From NCBI GenBank assembly GCA_013298215.1, contig JAAFKE010000022.1, forward strand, positions 1 to 56,376: DNA of 56,376 nucleotides, written 5' to 3'. The notes under the pieces were generated by a model. The model worked only from the letters and a program-made list of their open reading frames with translations. It was not told where the DNA came from and searched no databases. This document shows, one piece after another, positions 48,301-54,509 of the stretch; position 1 is the first letter of the stretch; the number at the start of each line of letters is the position of its first letter. Both the position numbers and the translations under genes were made by a program. The stretch comes from Cytophagales bacterium (GTDB lineage: Bacteria; Bacteroidota; Bacteroidia; Cytophagales; Spirosomataceae).

Positions 48301-48615
48301 GAACCGCTGCCAGCACAGGCGCAGTTTGCGCCCATTTATGCCATTGAAGTAGCCGACGTGAACAAAGACGGAAAGAAAGACCTGATTCTGGCGGGAAACA
48401 ACGCAAATTTTAGGATTAGAATTGGCAAAATGGATGCCAACCCTGGTACGGTTGTGCTGGGCAACGGAAAAAACAGGTTTGAGTACGTGGCCGCCGCAAA
48501 GACGGGGCTGCAACTCGGCGGAGACACCAAAGACATGAAACGCATAACCACCAAACGAGGGCAGACTCTGCTGTTTTTTACCAACAACGACAAACTTAAA
48601 GGCTACGTTTTTTAA
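45349..48615 (+). CDS. FG-GAP/VCBS-repeat protein with ASPIC-UnbV domain (third paralog)
   Basis: A 1088-residue paralog. The ATG at 45349 overlaps the preceding stop by 4 bp and gives a canonical lipoprotein signal ending MLLGGC (Cys19); the longer open frame from 45298 is therefore rejected. Repeats such as DFDNDGRTDVY, DVNADGWLDIY and DYDHDGDLDLF lie in the first half. ASPIC-UnbV features (FGVGAKVFVYAAQG, MPTRGFQACAHV, DSVVVVWPN) are near 525-600, and a second repeat block follows. The gene ends 7 bp from the convergent dehydrogenase-cytochrome gene. Confidence 0.92.
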   Translation: MTGKRLVYGWWVVGMLLGGCSSPTLFRAVDAAETSVNFTNVLTESETQNVLAYEYFYNGGGVAVADFDNDGRTDVYFTGNQVANKLYLNQGDWKFEDATQRAGVAGRATSWKTGVTVADVNADGWLDIYVCYSGNGSPESRRNQLFVSQGLTPEKKLVFTEQAQAYGLADEGYSTQATFFDYDHDGDLDLFLINHNLKNYQRKEAAAMKTAVDAFAGDKLYRNDGTHFTDVTTAAGIISNPLGFGLGVSVADFNGDNWPDIYVANDYVEQDYLYYNNRNGTFSEVGKDVIGHFSYSAMGTDAADVNNDAVPDIFSCDMLPADNARQKKLAFPDNWNVQQSMLQNGFHWQNMRNMLQLNTNKGRSFSEIGQLAGVSNTDWSWAPLLADFDNDGFKDLFVSNGFVRDLTDLDFVKYQLGQQEQSTSKTTQTLLAQTKQMPATATHHYIFRNKGDLTFEDKVADWGFERQTVACGAASADLDGDGDLDLITNNTNQTACLYRNYQQESAPQQYLAVKLTGEPKNPFGVGAKVFVYAAQGVQYQELMPTRGFQACAHVPLHFGMGQVKKIDSVVVVWPNERVSRHYLVPTNVPLVAQYQQATAAQSAAIVAEKTFFSPTTVPDFTHVENPTIDFNRQILLPVMYSRTGARMAIGDANGDQLTDFYAGGAQGQAGVLYVQKPDGSFVETAQPAFEIDKIYEDTDAVFFDADGDADADLYVVSGGYECAWDDELLQDRLYLNDGKGTFARASYQAKNTNNSCVKTFDADGDGDLDLFVGGAVQPARYPIADDSQLLINDGKGHFETQALALGLVADAALADLNRDGRPDLVLVGEWSEPRWIENQPAGLFKNKIAHPMGAGASWWTRLVANDLDNDGDLDFVVGNLGQNNQLKASTDEPVTLQYADFDQNGTIDPFICSFNLGRSYPIASRDEALEQVVGLRKKFVDYSSYATATLEDLFADDALKKATKLTITENRSGLLINNGGKFTFEPLPAQAQFAPIYAIEVADVNKDGKKDLILAGNNANFRIRIGKMDANPGTVVLGNGKNRFEYVAAAKTGLQLGGDTKDMKRITTKRGQTLLFFTNNDKLKGYVF

Positions 48616-48622
48616 AGAACAA

Positions 48623-50581
48623 CTACTTTTGTTGCTTGTCGCCCTGATCCGACAGGTTTACCAGTGAGTTTATCCAAGCCGCTATTTTGAGCGCATCAGC
48701 ACGCGGTACTTGGGGCATCGGTGCCATTTCGGTGGCGTATTCTGGCCAGTTTTGGGGCTGGGGTTTGTAGATCAACTCCACGATTTTTTCGTTGCTATAT
48801 TTACGTTTGGCCACTTCGGCGTAGGCGGGGCCAACCTGCCGCTTGTTGGTTTGGTGGCAAGCCAGGCAAGTATGTTTTGCCAAAAGCGGCTGCACTTCCG
48901 CAAATGTTGGGGCGGTTTTGGTGTTCTTGGGTTTCAGCGCAGGCTTTGCGGCGGCGGCTTTTTCTTTGGCTACGGCGGTCTTTTTGGTACTCAACTCGCT
49001 CATGGCAAGCGCATTACCGTCGGGAATGTTGTTCAACGTGTAGTAGGCGGTATTGTGCAAAAGCCCCAGCTGAGGGTCGTCTTGGCTGCGGATGCCGTCC
49101 AGTTTTAATTCGTGAATATAATACTGGCGCAGGTTGTCCAACACAACGCGCACCCGCAGGCCATCCTCCGACACCCGAACACCTTTTATTGGCACTTCTT
49201 GGCTGTTGATGGTCGGGCTGCCATAAACGGGGTGGTACTTATAAATAAACGACTTTGTGCTGTACGAGGCCAAATCCTCGGCGTTTTTTCTGGCCACGGG
49301 CATCGTAAATTCTATCTCAAAACCATCGGGCATGGCCTTCACGGTTTTCATTTCAAAGGGCATTTTGCCCGTCCAAAAAATCCGCTCCAGTCCTTCGCCT
49401 TTTGTTCCTGCCGAGCCCCAACCCCGGTTGGTTTCGCCCGCAAAAAGCGACCCGTCGTTGCCAAAAGCCATCCGAAGTACGCCCGACTGAAACCCACCCC
49501 GAAAATCGAAGGCCGCTCCCTGAAACTCGCCCTTTACTTTTTCCATGCACACGCGCATGATTTTACTCTGGCCTTGGTCGCCCACAAAAAGCTGGCCAGC
49601 AAAAGGCCCGAAGGCTCCCTTGGTTTCATCTCTAATAATCTCGGCGTTAGAAATACCCAAGATGCCGTGTGGCAGCCATACGGCGGGCGTTTTTATTTCG
49701 GGAAACCGCTCTTTGAGTTTAAAAAAGGGCATTCCTGGGTCTTTTTCGATGTTTTCGGGTTTAATGTACGGCCCGCCAGGTTTCGACATTCGGGGGTCGG
49801 CAGCGGCATAGAGTTGTTCGGTGGTTAGTTTTATTGGTGAGTTGGGGAGCGTATTTGCCCAGCGCAAACCCGCAGGATGCCCCGTAAATGCGCCCTTCGT
49901 CACGTGCCAAACCCCGCCCGAACCCATCCAGTCGCCCTGGTTATCGGTATAAAAAAGGTCGCCATCTACCATGCCCAGGCCGCACGGCGAGCGCATCCCA
50001 GTGGCCCAGGGCTCAATTTTTCCAGTTGGATCAATCTTCATTACCCACCCACGGTACGGCACGCGGCTTTCGCCGCGCCACCACTCTTGTTCGCCGAAGG
50101 CCACGTTGCCACTCACAAAAAAACTACCGTCGGGGGCAACCTTCGGCCCAAACGAGTACTCGTGGTAGTGCGACGAAATAGGCCAGGCCGCAATGGTTTC
50201 GTAGCGGTCGGCGCGTCCATCGCCGTCGCGGTCGGTCAGTTTAGTGAGCTCGCCGCGCTGCGCCATAATCAAGGAGCCATCTTTATAAACCAGGCCGAGG
50301 ATTTCGTGGAGGCCACTCGCAAATTTTTTAAAATAAGGCGCTGTATTGTTTTGCTGCGCGGCGTTAGACACCAACCAAACCTCGCCCCGGCGCGTAGCCA
50401 GCGCAAGCCGCCCGTCGGGCAGGGTGGTCATGCCGCCCACTTCGAGCAGCACCCCCTCTGGCACGGGCAACGTAACCATTTTGTAGTATTTGTCTTCGTT
50501 GGTAGGAGCCGGCGGCATATTTTGGGCGAAAACAAGGGGCGAACACGCCACAAAAGAAATCAGAAAGAGTAGTTTTTTCAT
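48623..50581 (-). CDS. sorbosone/PQQ-type sugar dehydrogenase-like protein with cytochrome c domain
   Basis: A 652-residue exported protein. The signal peptide runs to about residue 19 (SPLVFAQ). Residues about 30-400 look like the beta-propeller of glucose/sorbosone dehydrogenases (GGMTTLPDGRLALATRRGEVW, KVAPDGSFFVSGN, FVGDQGQSKIMRV, FGNDGSLFAGETNRGWG). A calcium-loop-like DRDGDGRADRYE lies near 118-129. A linker rich in Ala and Lys precedes a mono-haem cytochrome c domain: haem motif CLACH (572-576) and a Met ligand in the EMAPMPQ segment. It probably oxidises a sugar-like compound and passes electrons on in the periplasm. It converges on the FG-GAP operon. Confidence 0.85.
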   Translation of the reverse strand: MKKLLFLISFVACSPLVFAQNMPPAPTNEDKYYKMVTLPVPEGVLLEVGGMTTLPDGRLALATRRGEVWLVSNAAQQNNTAPYFKKFASGLHEILGLVYKDGSLIMAQRGELTKLTDRDGDGRADRYETIAAWPISSHYHEYSFGPKVAPDGSFFVSGNVAFGEQEWWRGESRVPYRGWVMKIDPTGKIEPWATGMRSPCGLGMVDGDLFYTDNQGDWMGSGGVWHVTKGAFTGHPAGLRWANTLPNSPIKLTTEQLYAAADPRMSKPGGPYIKPENIEKDPGMPFFKLKERFPEIKTPAVWLPHGILGISNAEIIRDETKGAFGPFAGQLFVGDQGQSKIMRVCMEKVKGEFQGAAFDFRGGFQSGVLRMAFGNDGSLFAGETNRGWGSAGTKGEGLERIFWTGKMPFEMKTVKAMPDGFEIEFTMPVARKNAEDLASYSTKSFIYKYHPVYGSPTINSQEVPIKGVRVSEDGLRVRVVLDNLRQYYIHELKLDGIRSQDDPQLGLLHNTAYYTLNNIPDGNALAMSELSTKKTAVAKEKAAAAKPALKPKNTKTAPTFAEVQPLLAKHTCLACHQTNKRQVGPAYAEVAKRKYSNEKIVELIYKPQPQNWPEYATEMAPMPQVPRADALKIAAWINSLVNLSDQGDKQQK

Positions 50582-50614
50582 CGGTTGAACGTTTCTGAGA
50601 TTAACGAGTCCAAT

Positions 50615-51232
50615 TTAGCTAATTTTCTGATCCGACCGCACCATTGCCTGCTTAAAATCTTCCCACGTGTCAATGTCCGAAAGTATTTCGAGGCGTTGGT
50701 AGCTTATTTTCTTTGTTTCAAATTCCGCAACGGTCTGCGCAAAAAGATCAGGCTCGCTCCAAGGTTTGTTTTCAAATACGAAATCCAACCGCTCGGCCAT
50801 GCCAATCAGGTAGTAGCCCCCGTCCTGGGCTGGCCCAATCACAACCGACGAACCGTTGAGTGCCTCAAACGCATCTTGAATGTGTAACTCATTTATTTCC
50901 AGGCAGTCGCTGCCGACGATAACCACTTTTTTTGCCCCCAGGGCAAACTGTTCCCCAAAAGCATTTTTCATACGCTGACCCAAGTCATTGCCTTTTTGGA
51001 GAAATTTTTGGTAAACGCCCCCCTCCCACAAATCGGTTTCGTTGATAAAGTCGCCGTAATAAACGTTCAGCCGCACGGCTGGGTGCAACGGCTGGGTGAT
51101 GCGTTGGGTGTATGCCAACAAATATTGGTACACCTCCACCGCTTTGGCGTGGCCAACGCTCGCCGCTACGCGCGTTTTGACCTGGCCAGCTATTGGATTT
51201 TTGACAAATATGATGAGCGAAGAATCAGACAT
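50615..51232 (-). CDS. TIGR04282-type glycosyltransferase (DUF2064)
   Basis: A 205-residue GT-A-like transferase. It starts with LIIFVKNPIAGQVKTRVA (the NTP-binding signature) and has VVIVGSDCLEI near 105-115 and IGPAQDGGYYLIGM near 132-145. This family is called rSAM/selenodomain-associated transferase 1 or, in arsenosugar pathways, the ArsS-linked glycosyltransferase. No arsenic or radical-SAM gene lies nearby, so its role here is open. It starts 106 bp from the divergent acyltransferase gene. Confidence 0.8.
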   Translation of the reverse strand: MSDSSLIIFVKNPIAGQVKTRVAASVGHAKAVEVYQYLLAYTQRITQPLHPAVRLNVYYGDFINETDLWEGGVYQKFLQKGNDLGQRMKNAFGEQFALGAKKVVIVGSDCLEINELHIQDAFEALNGSSVVIGPAQDGGYYLIGMAERLDFVFENKPWSEPDLFAQTVAEFETKKISYQRLEILSDIDTWEDFKQAMVRSDQKIS

Positions 51233-51338
51233 CCGATTAATTGTAGGTTAGGGTTTCGGTTTCTGGACATAATTACGGAATTTTGAGCTAAAACGATTAC
51301 AAATCCAAAAACTTCGTCCTACCTTGTTTTATTCCTTC

Positions 51339-52229
51339 ATGCGTTTTTGGTGCCGATTGGCGTTGCTTTTCTTTGTTCGGCGGCGGTTCGTCGACGGCCT
51401 GAGCCACCTGCCCGCCAAGGGCCCCGTGCTGCTGGCAGCCAACCACCCCAATTCGTTTTTCGATGCCGTGGTCATTGGGGCCTACCTGCGCCGGCCCATT
51501 CACACCCTCACCCGCGCCGATGTTTTCAGAAAACCACTGGCAGCATTGTTTCTGCGGGGCATTAACCTGATCCCCGTTTTTAGGGTGTCGGAGGGGGGGC
51601 GGGCCAATCTGAGCAACAACGACCAGACTTTCGAGGAGTGCCAGGCCATTTTCAGAAACAACGGAGTGGTGGTTATTTTTGCGGAAGGAATATGCCTAAA
51701 CCAAACCCAGCTGCTGCCCCTCAAAAAAGGCGCGGCGCGTATTGCCCAACGCGCCTGGGCCGACCCCGAAATTGGTGATAAACTAATCGTCATTCCCACT
51801 GGTTTGTGGTACAATTCTTTTCGGGATGCTCCCAAAGACGTGGCCCTGCGCTTGGCAAAGCCCATTTTAAAGCAAGATTTCGGCGAGTTCGACGAGCGAA
51901 TGATGCGGGTCTTTAACGACCAACTAACCACCGAATTGAGCAAACTCGTTGAGCCGCCAGCTGGTTATAAAACCCGCAAAACCACAAAGAAACTGTGGAT
52001 GCAAACAATGGCGGGCGGGTATTTCTACAAAATTTGCCGCCAATACGCCCAAAAACTAACCGCCCGTACTGTTTTCTACGACTCCGTTTTGTTTGGCATA
52101 CTCCTTTTTTTGTACCCGATCTACGTACTTTTAGCGAGTACTTTGGCTGGGTTGGGGCTGGGTTGGGTTGGATTTTTTGTAGCCTTCGGGGGCGTTGTGG
52201 CGGCGGGCTACTGGGCGGCTAAATCCTAA
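51339..52229 (+). CDS. 1-acylglycerol-3-phosphate acyltransferase-like protein
   Basis: A 296-residue PlsC-family acyltransferase, expected to acylate a lysophospholipid-type acceptor at the inner membrane. The acyl-binding motif reads AANHPNSFFDAV (near 35-46), with five residues between His and Asp instead of the textbook four. A GINLIPVFR block and a FAEGICLNQ block (the EGT/EGx motif) follow. One or two membrane segments occupy the C-terminus (SVLFGILLFLYPIYVLLAST and after). A TTG at 51324 could extend it by 5 residues; the ATG is preferred. Its 3' end overlaps a small minus-strand frame by 4 bp. Confidence 0.85.
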   Translation: MRFWCRLALLFFVRRRFVDGLSHLPAKGPVLLAANHPNSFFDAVVIGAYLRRPIHTLTRADVFRKPLAALFLRGINLIPVFRVSEGGRANLSNNDQTFEECQAIFRNNGVVVIFAEGICLNQTQLLPLKKGAARIAQRAWADPEIGDKLIVIPTGLWYNSFRDAPKDVALRLAKPILKQDFGEFDERMMRVFNDQLTTELSKLVEPPAGYKTRKTTKKLWMQTMAGGYFYKICRQYAQKLTARTVFYDSVLFGILLFLYPIYVLLASTLAGLGLGWVGFFVAFGGVVAAGYWAAKS

Positions 52230-52321
52230 AGCCATGGTTTATTTTGTTGCTGAGTGTTCCGCAATTTGCCTGAACTACTACCGCCCATGCCTGTTTTGAT
52301 TTTTGCTTTGGTGTTGGCCAT
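52226..52321 (-). CDS. 31-residue small protein in repeat half A (copy 1)
   Basis: An ATG-started frame of 31 codons, MANTKAKIKTGMGG at its start, then SSSGKLRN and a polar tail. It begins 15 bp after the stop of the ATPase gene on the same strand. A second copy of its first 18 residues exists at 54338-54394 with mostly synonymous changes (aca/acg, ggc/ggt twice), but there the ATG has become AGG. This pattern suggests selection on the peptide, or a recent origin from a coding sequence. No function is known. Confidence 0.45.
   Translation of the reverse strand: MANTKAKIKTGMGGSSSGKLRNTQQQNKPWL
52265..52320. repeat. repeat half A, copy 1
   Basis: About 55 bp that match 54338-54392 with roughly eight mismatches; the core GTTTTGATTTTTGCTTTGG is identical. 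It lies directly downstream of the ATPase gene, whereas half B lies upstream of the same gene. In the other copy, A and B are only about 45 bp apart. Confidence 0.75.
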
Positions 52322-52336
52322 GACCGAACAACGTGT

Positions 52337-53518
52337 TTATGATTTTACTAAATTTAATGCTTGTAAATATTTGTGCAATTCTGCTAAGTTACACACGCGC
52401 CATTGTGGTTTCAATAAATAATCACCGCCGTCGGTCGTAACTAAGAAGTTGTGGGTAGTCTTTAAATCTTGTATGGCTTCGGTGGAGCCTTTGCCCAGCG
52501 ACTGAATCGTCGAGAGTTTTATTTCTATCGAAACCACTGGCTCAATGCCCTTTACCAATACCAAATCTATTTCTGCTCCATTGGCGGTTCTGTAAAAATA
52601 CGGCATTACGGCATCGTTGAGACTGTTGCAAATTTGTTCTATCACGTAGCCTTCCCACGAGTTGCCCACTGCGGGGTGCGCAATGAGCGTATCGTAGGTG
52701 TTGAGGTCTAACAAATAATGCAAGTTGCCCGAATCTCTCACATAAATTTTGGAACTTTTGACCAACCGCTTCGGAATATTGACGTGCCAGGGCTGCAAAG
52801 TACGCACAAGGTAGGCTTGCTCTAAGAGGTTGATGTAGCTTTTTATTTTGCGCTGGTCTATTTGTAACGACTTGGCCAAATCTGATATATTCAACAAAGA
52901 CCCCTGCAAATTGGCCAACATTTTGAATATACGGTACAACGTTTGTGGACTTTCGCCGATACCCAATTGCACCAAATCTCGCTCGGCATACGACTGAATA
53001 AAGTTTCGTTGCCAAGCCCACCAAAGAGCATCGGTAGGGGCCAAAATGGCCGAAGGATAACCGCCTCTTAGCCAATGTTGTTGTGGCAAAATAGCCTCTT
53101 TTGTCAATTCGCTGAGGCCAAAGGGTTGCAATACCTCAAAGGCAATACGCCCTGCTAACGTTTCTTGACTTTTGGCCAAAAACGCTGGCGAAGCCGACCC
53201 CAACAATATGAATCGCCCTGCTTTACGATTAGAATCTATCAGCGAGCGAAGCATCGGAAACAGCCCCAACATCCATTGCACCTCGTCAATAATTACGGTT
53301 TTGGCCGTGTATTGGCTCAAAAACCATTCAGGGTCTTGGCTTATCCGCTCGTAGGTGCTTGGCAGTTCCAAATCGAAATAAACGCTTTCGTTGGGCAGCT
53401 CTTCTGCCAATGCCTTCACCAAGGTAGTTTTACCTACCTGCCTCGGCCCCACCACCCCCACCACAGGAAAATAAGACAACAACTCTTCGATATTCCCTTT
53501 TTGCTTACGTTCTATCAC
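52337..53518 (-). CDS. AAA ATPase with DUF4143 domain
   Basis: A 393-residue protein of the AAA_14/DUF4143 family. Near the N-terminus, Walker A is GPRQVGKTT and Walker B is VIIDEVQWM. LLGSASPAFLAKSQETLAGR follows as the sensor region. The C-terminal DUF4143 domain has a nuclease-fold-like pattern (NGAEIDLVLVKG, then SIEIKLS). The GTG at 53518 is chosen since homologues start near IERK; a TTG at 53527 gives 3 more residues but lies inside a hairpin arm. Codon use is more AT-rich than in the left part of the window. Such ATPases are widely scattered and often horizontally moved; their function is poorly known. The gene sits between the two halves of a duplicated repeat. Confidence 0.88.
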   Translation of the reverse strand: MIERKQKGNIEELLSYFPVVGVVGPRQVGKTTLVKALAEELPNESVYFDLELPSTYERISQDPEWFLSQYTAKTVIIDEVQWMLGLFPMLRSLIDSNRKAGRFILLGSASPAFLAKSQETLAGRIAFEVLQPFGLSELTKEAILPQQHWLRGGYPSAILAPTDALWWAWQRNFIQSYAERDLVQLGIGESPQTLYRIFKMLANLQGSLLNISDLAKSLQIDQRKIKSYINLLEQAYLVRTLQPWHVNIPKRLVKSSKIYVRDSGNLHYLLDLNTYDTLIAHPAVGNSWEGYVIEQICNSLNDAVMPYFYRTANGAEIDLVLVKGIEPVVSIEIKLSTIQSLGKGSTEAIQDLKTTHNFLVTTDGGDYLLKPQWRVCNLAELHKYLQALNLVKS

Positions 53519-53521
53519 ATT

Positions 53522-53562
53522 ATTCAAGTAATTTTTACAAATTTAGTTAAAATTACTTGAAT
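53522..53562 (-). promoter_or_regulatory. 14-bp inverted repeat enclosing the -7 element of the ATPase gene
   Basis: ATTCAAGTAATTTT (53522-53535) and AAAATTACTTGAAT (53549-53562) are perfect inverted repeats with a 13-base centre. The centre contains TAAATTTG on the minus strand (53545-53538), a match to TAnnTTTG. One arm also covers the alternative TTG start. The layout is that of a repressor operator placed on a promoter, perhaps for autoregulation. No clear -33 TTTG is present. Confidence 0.6.
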
Positions 53563-53601
53563 GCTTGGCGAATGACTATTTAAAAAGGTAGTCTTGGTCT
53601 A

Positions 53602-53660
53602 AAAAGCGTTTGGAAACGCAAAACCTTTGGGCAACCGATTCGGAAATCGGTGCCAGCGGA
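53602..53660. repeat. repeat half B, copy 1
   Basis: About 59 bp matching 54437-54495 with only a handful of differences. It contains the small palindrome GCGTTTGGAAACGC and a stem ACCGAT/ATCGGT around TCGGAA. On the minus strand it reads PLAPISESVAQRFCVSKRF within an open frame that ends at 53576 and lacks a start codon. Three of four codon differences from copy 2 are synonymous in this frame, while the plus frame would change residues each time. Confidence 0.75.
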
Positions 53661-53688
53661 GTATTGGCTTTTTTGGCTACAAGCTATC

Positions 53689-53722
53689 TTGCTTTCAGTT
53701 AGAAAAAATTGATTTATATTTG
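53689..53722 (+). promoter_or_regulatory. promoter candidate for the toxin-antitoxin pair
   Basis: TTG (53689-53691), a 23-base spacer, and TATATTTG (53715-53722) fit the Bacteroidota consensus at its longer spacing. The -7 element ends 16 bp before the antitoxin ATG, giving a very short leader. Confidence 0.5.
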
Positions 53723-53738
53723 TTAAAAAAACAGTGAT

Positions 53739-53969
53739 ATGACAACTACGTACCAATTTTCTATTGAAGAACTATCAGTAGATTTCGTTCGAAAACTCAA
53801 AAAATTTCACCAAAACGGGACTGTTACACTTTTGGTTGATACTGTTGATGAAACCGAATTTTTGCTCCAAAACCCTAAAAATAGAGAGGTTTTACTGAAA
53901 TCGATTGCCCAAGCTGAGAGGGGAAATTTGGTTACAGTCAATTTTGAAAACCCTGCTCAAAAGCTATGA
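53739..53969 (+). CDS. antitoxin partner of YoeB
   Basis: A 76-residue protein directly upstream of, and overlapping by 4 bp (ATGA), a YoeB-type toxin. It starts MTTTYQFSIEELSVDFVRKL and ends with LLKSIAQAERGNLVTVNF, the C-terminal toxin-binding pattern of many Bacteroidota antitoxins of this type. The N-terminal DNA-binding part is not a clear Phd/YefM fold, so the assignment rests mainly on gene order and size. Confidence 0.75.
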   Translation: MTTTYQFSIEELSVDFVRKLKKFHQNGTVTLLVDTVDETEFLLQNPKNREVLLKSIAQAERGNLVTVNFENPAQKL

Positions 53970-54223
53970 GAAACATTATGTTTACTCCCATAGCTTTTGA
54001 GCAGCTAAACGAGTGGGCTGAGTCTGATTTTACAACGTACCAACGCATCGTTAGGCTCATCAATGAGGTAAATCGCACTCCTTTTCATGGAATTGGTAAG
54101 CCCGAACCGCTAAAAAATGAATTAAAAGGCTACTGGTCAAGACGAATTACCCAAGAACACCGATTAGTTTATAAAGTATCCAATGAGCTACTGACAATTA
54201 TTGCCTGCAAAAACCACTATTAG
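53966..54223 (+). CDS. yoeB: YoeB-family mRNA interferase toxin
   Basis: An 85-residue toxin of the Txe/YoeB family, which cuts mRNA at the ribosome. The catalytic residues of E. coli YoeB (E46, R65, H83, Y84) all have counterparts one position later: Glu47 in GKPEPLK, Arg66 in QEHRLVYK, and His84-Tyr85 at the C-terminus in CKNHY. The KGYWSRRI segment is also typical. It should be neutralised by the overlapping upstream gene. The pair lies between the two copies of repeat half B. Confidence 0.92.
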   Translation: MRNIMFTPIAFEQLNEWAESDFTTYQRIVRLINEVNRTPFHGIGKPEPLKNELKGYWSRRITQEHRLVYKVSNELLTIIACKNHY

Positions 54224-54241
54224 ATTTTATTCAATTGATAT

Positions 54242-54394
54242 TCAATTGAATAAAAAACAGATAACTGCCACTTCATCTACCTGCTTTTCACCCTCCAAAC
54301 ACCGCCGTTTTTTGGTTTCTTTTTTATCCCAACGGCTTTTGCCTGAGTTGATACCACCCATACCCGTTTTGATTTTTGCTTTGGTGTTGGCCCT
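54242..54394 (-). pseudogene. start-less copy of the repeat-A small protein
   Basis: The minus strand reads RANTKAKIKTGMGGINSGK and continues as a charged tail (SRWDKKETKKRRCLEGEK) to a stop at 54242. It corresponds to the 31-residue frame at 52226-52321, but its ATG is replaced by AGG and the tail differs. A longer frame to 54586 exists in this phase, but its N-terminal part runs antisense-like through half B and is not convincing. Confidence 0.4.
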
Positions 54395-54495
54395 TTCAAA
54401 ATGTAGTCTTCGCTTGGAGCAAAGACTACATTTTTGAAAAGCGTTTGGAAACGCAAAATCTTTGGGCAATTGATTCGGAAATTGGTGCCAGCGGG
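54338..54495. repeat. bipartite repeat A-hairpin-B, copy 2 (compact)
   Basis: Half A (54338-54392) and half B (54437-54495) are joined by a near-perfect inverted repeat. TTTCAAAATGTAGTCTT (54394-54410) pairs with AAGACTACATTTTTGAAA (54422-54439), with one extra A and an 11-base loop. In copy 1 the same halves flank the ATPase gene instead of this hairpin. The unit could be a small non-autonomous element, or the site into which the ATPase cassette entered. Confidence 0.7.
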
Positions 54496-54509
54496 GAAAC
54501 GGATTTACC

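Noticed and set aside
52226-54495. Retron, diversity-generating element or CRISPR array behind the repeats
   Set aside because: There is no reverse transcriptase, no cas gene and no regular repeat-spacer pattern; only two copies of the unit are present.
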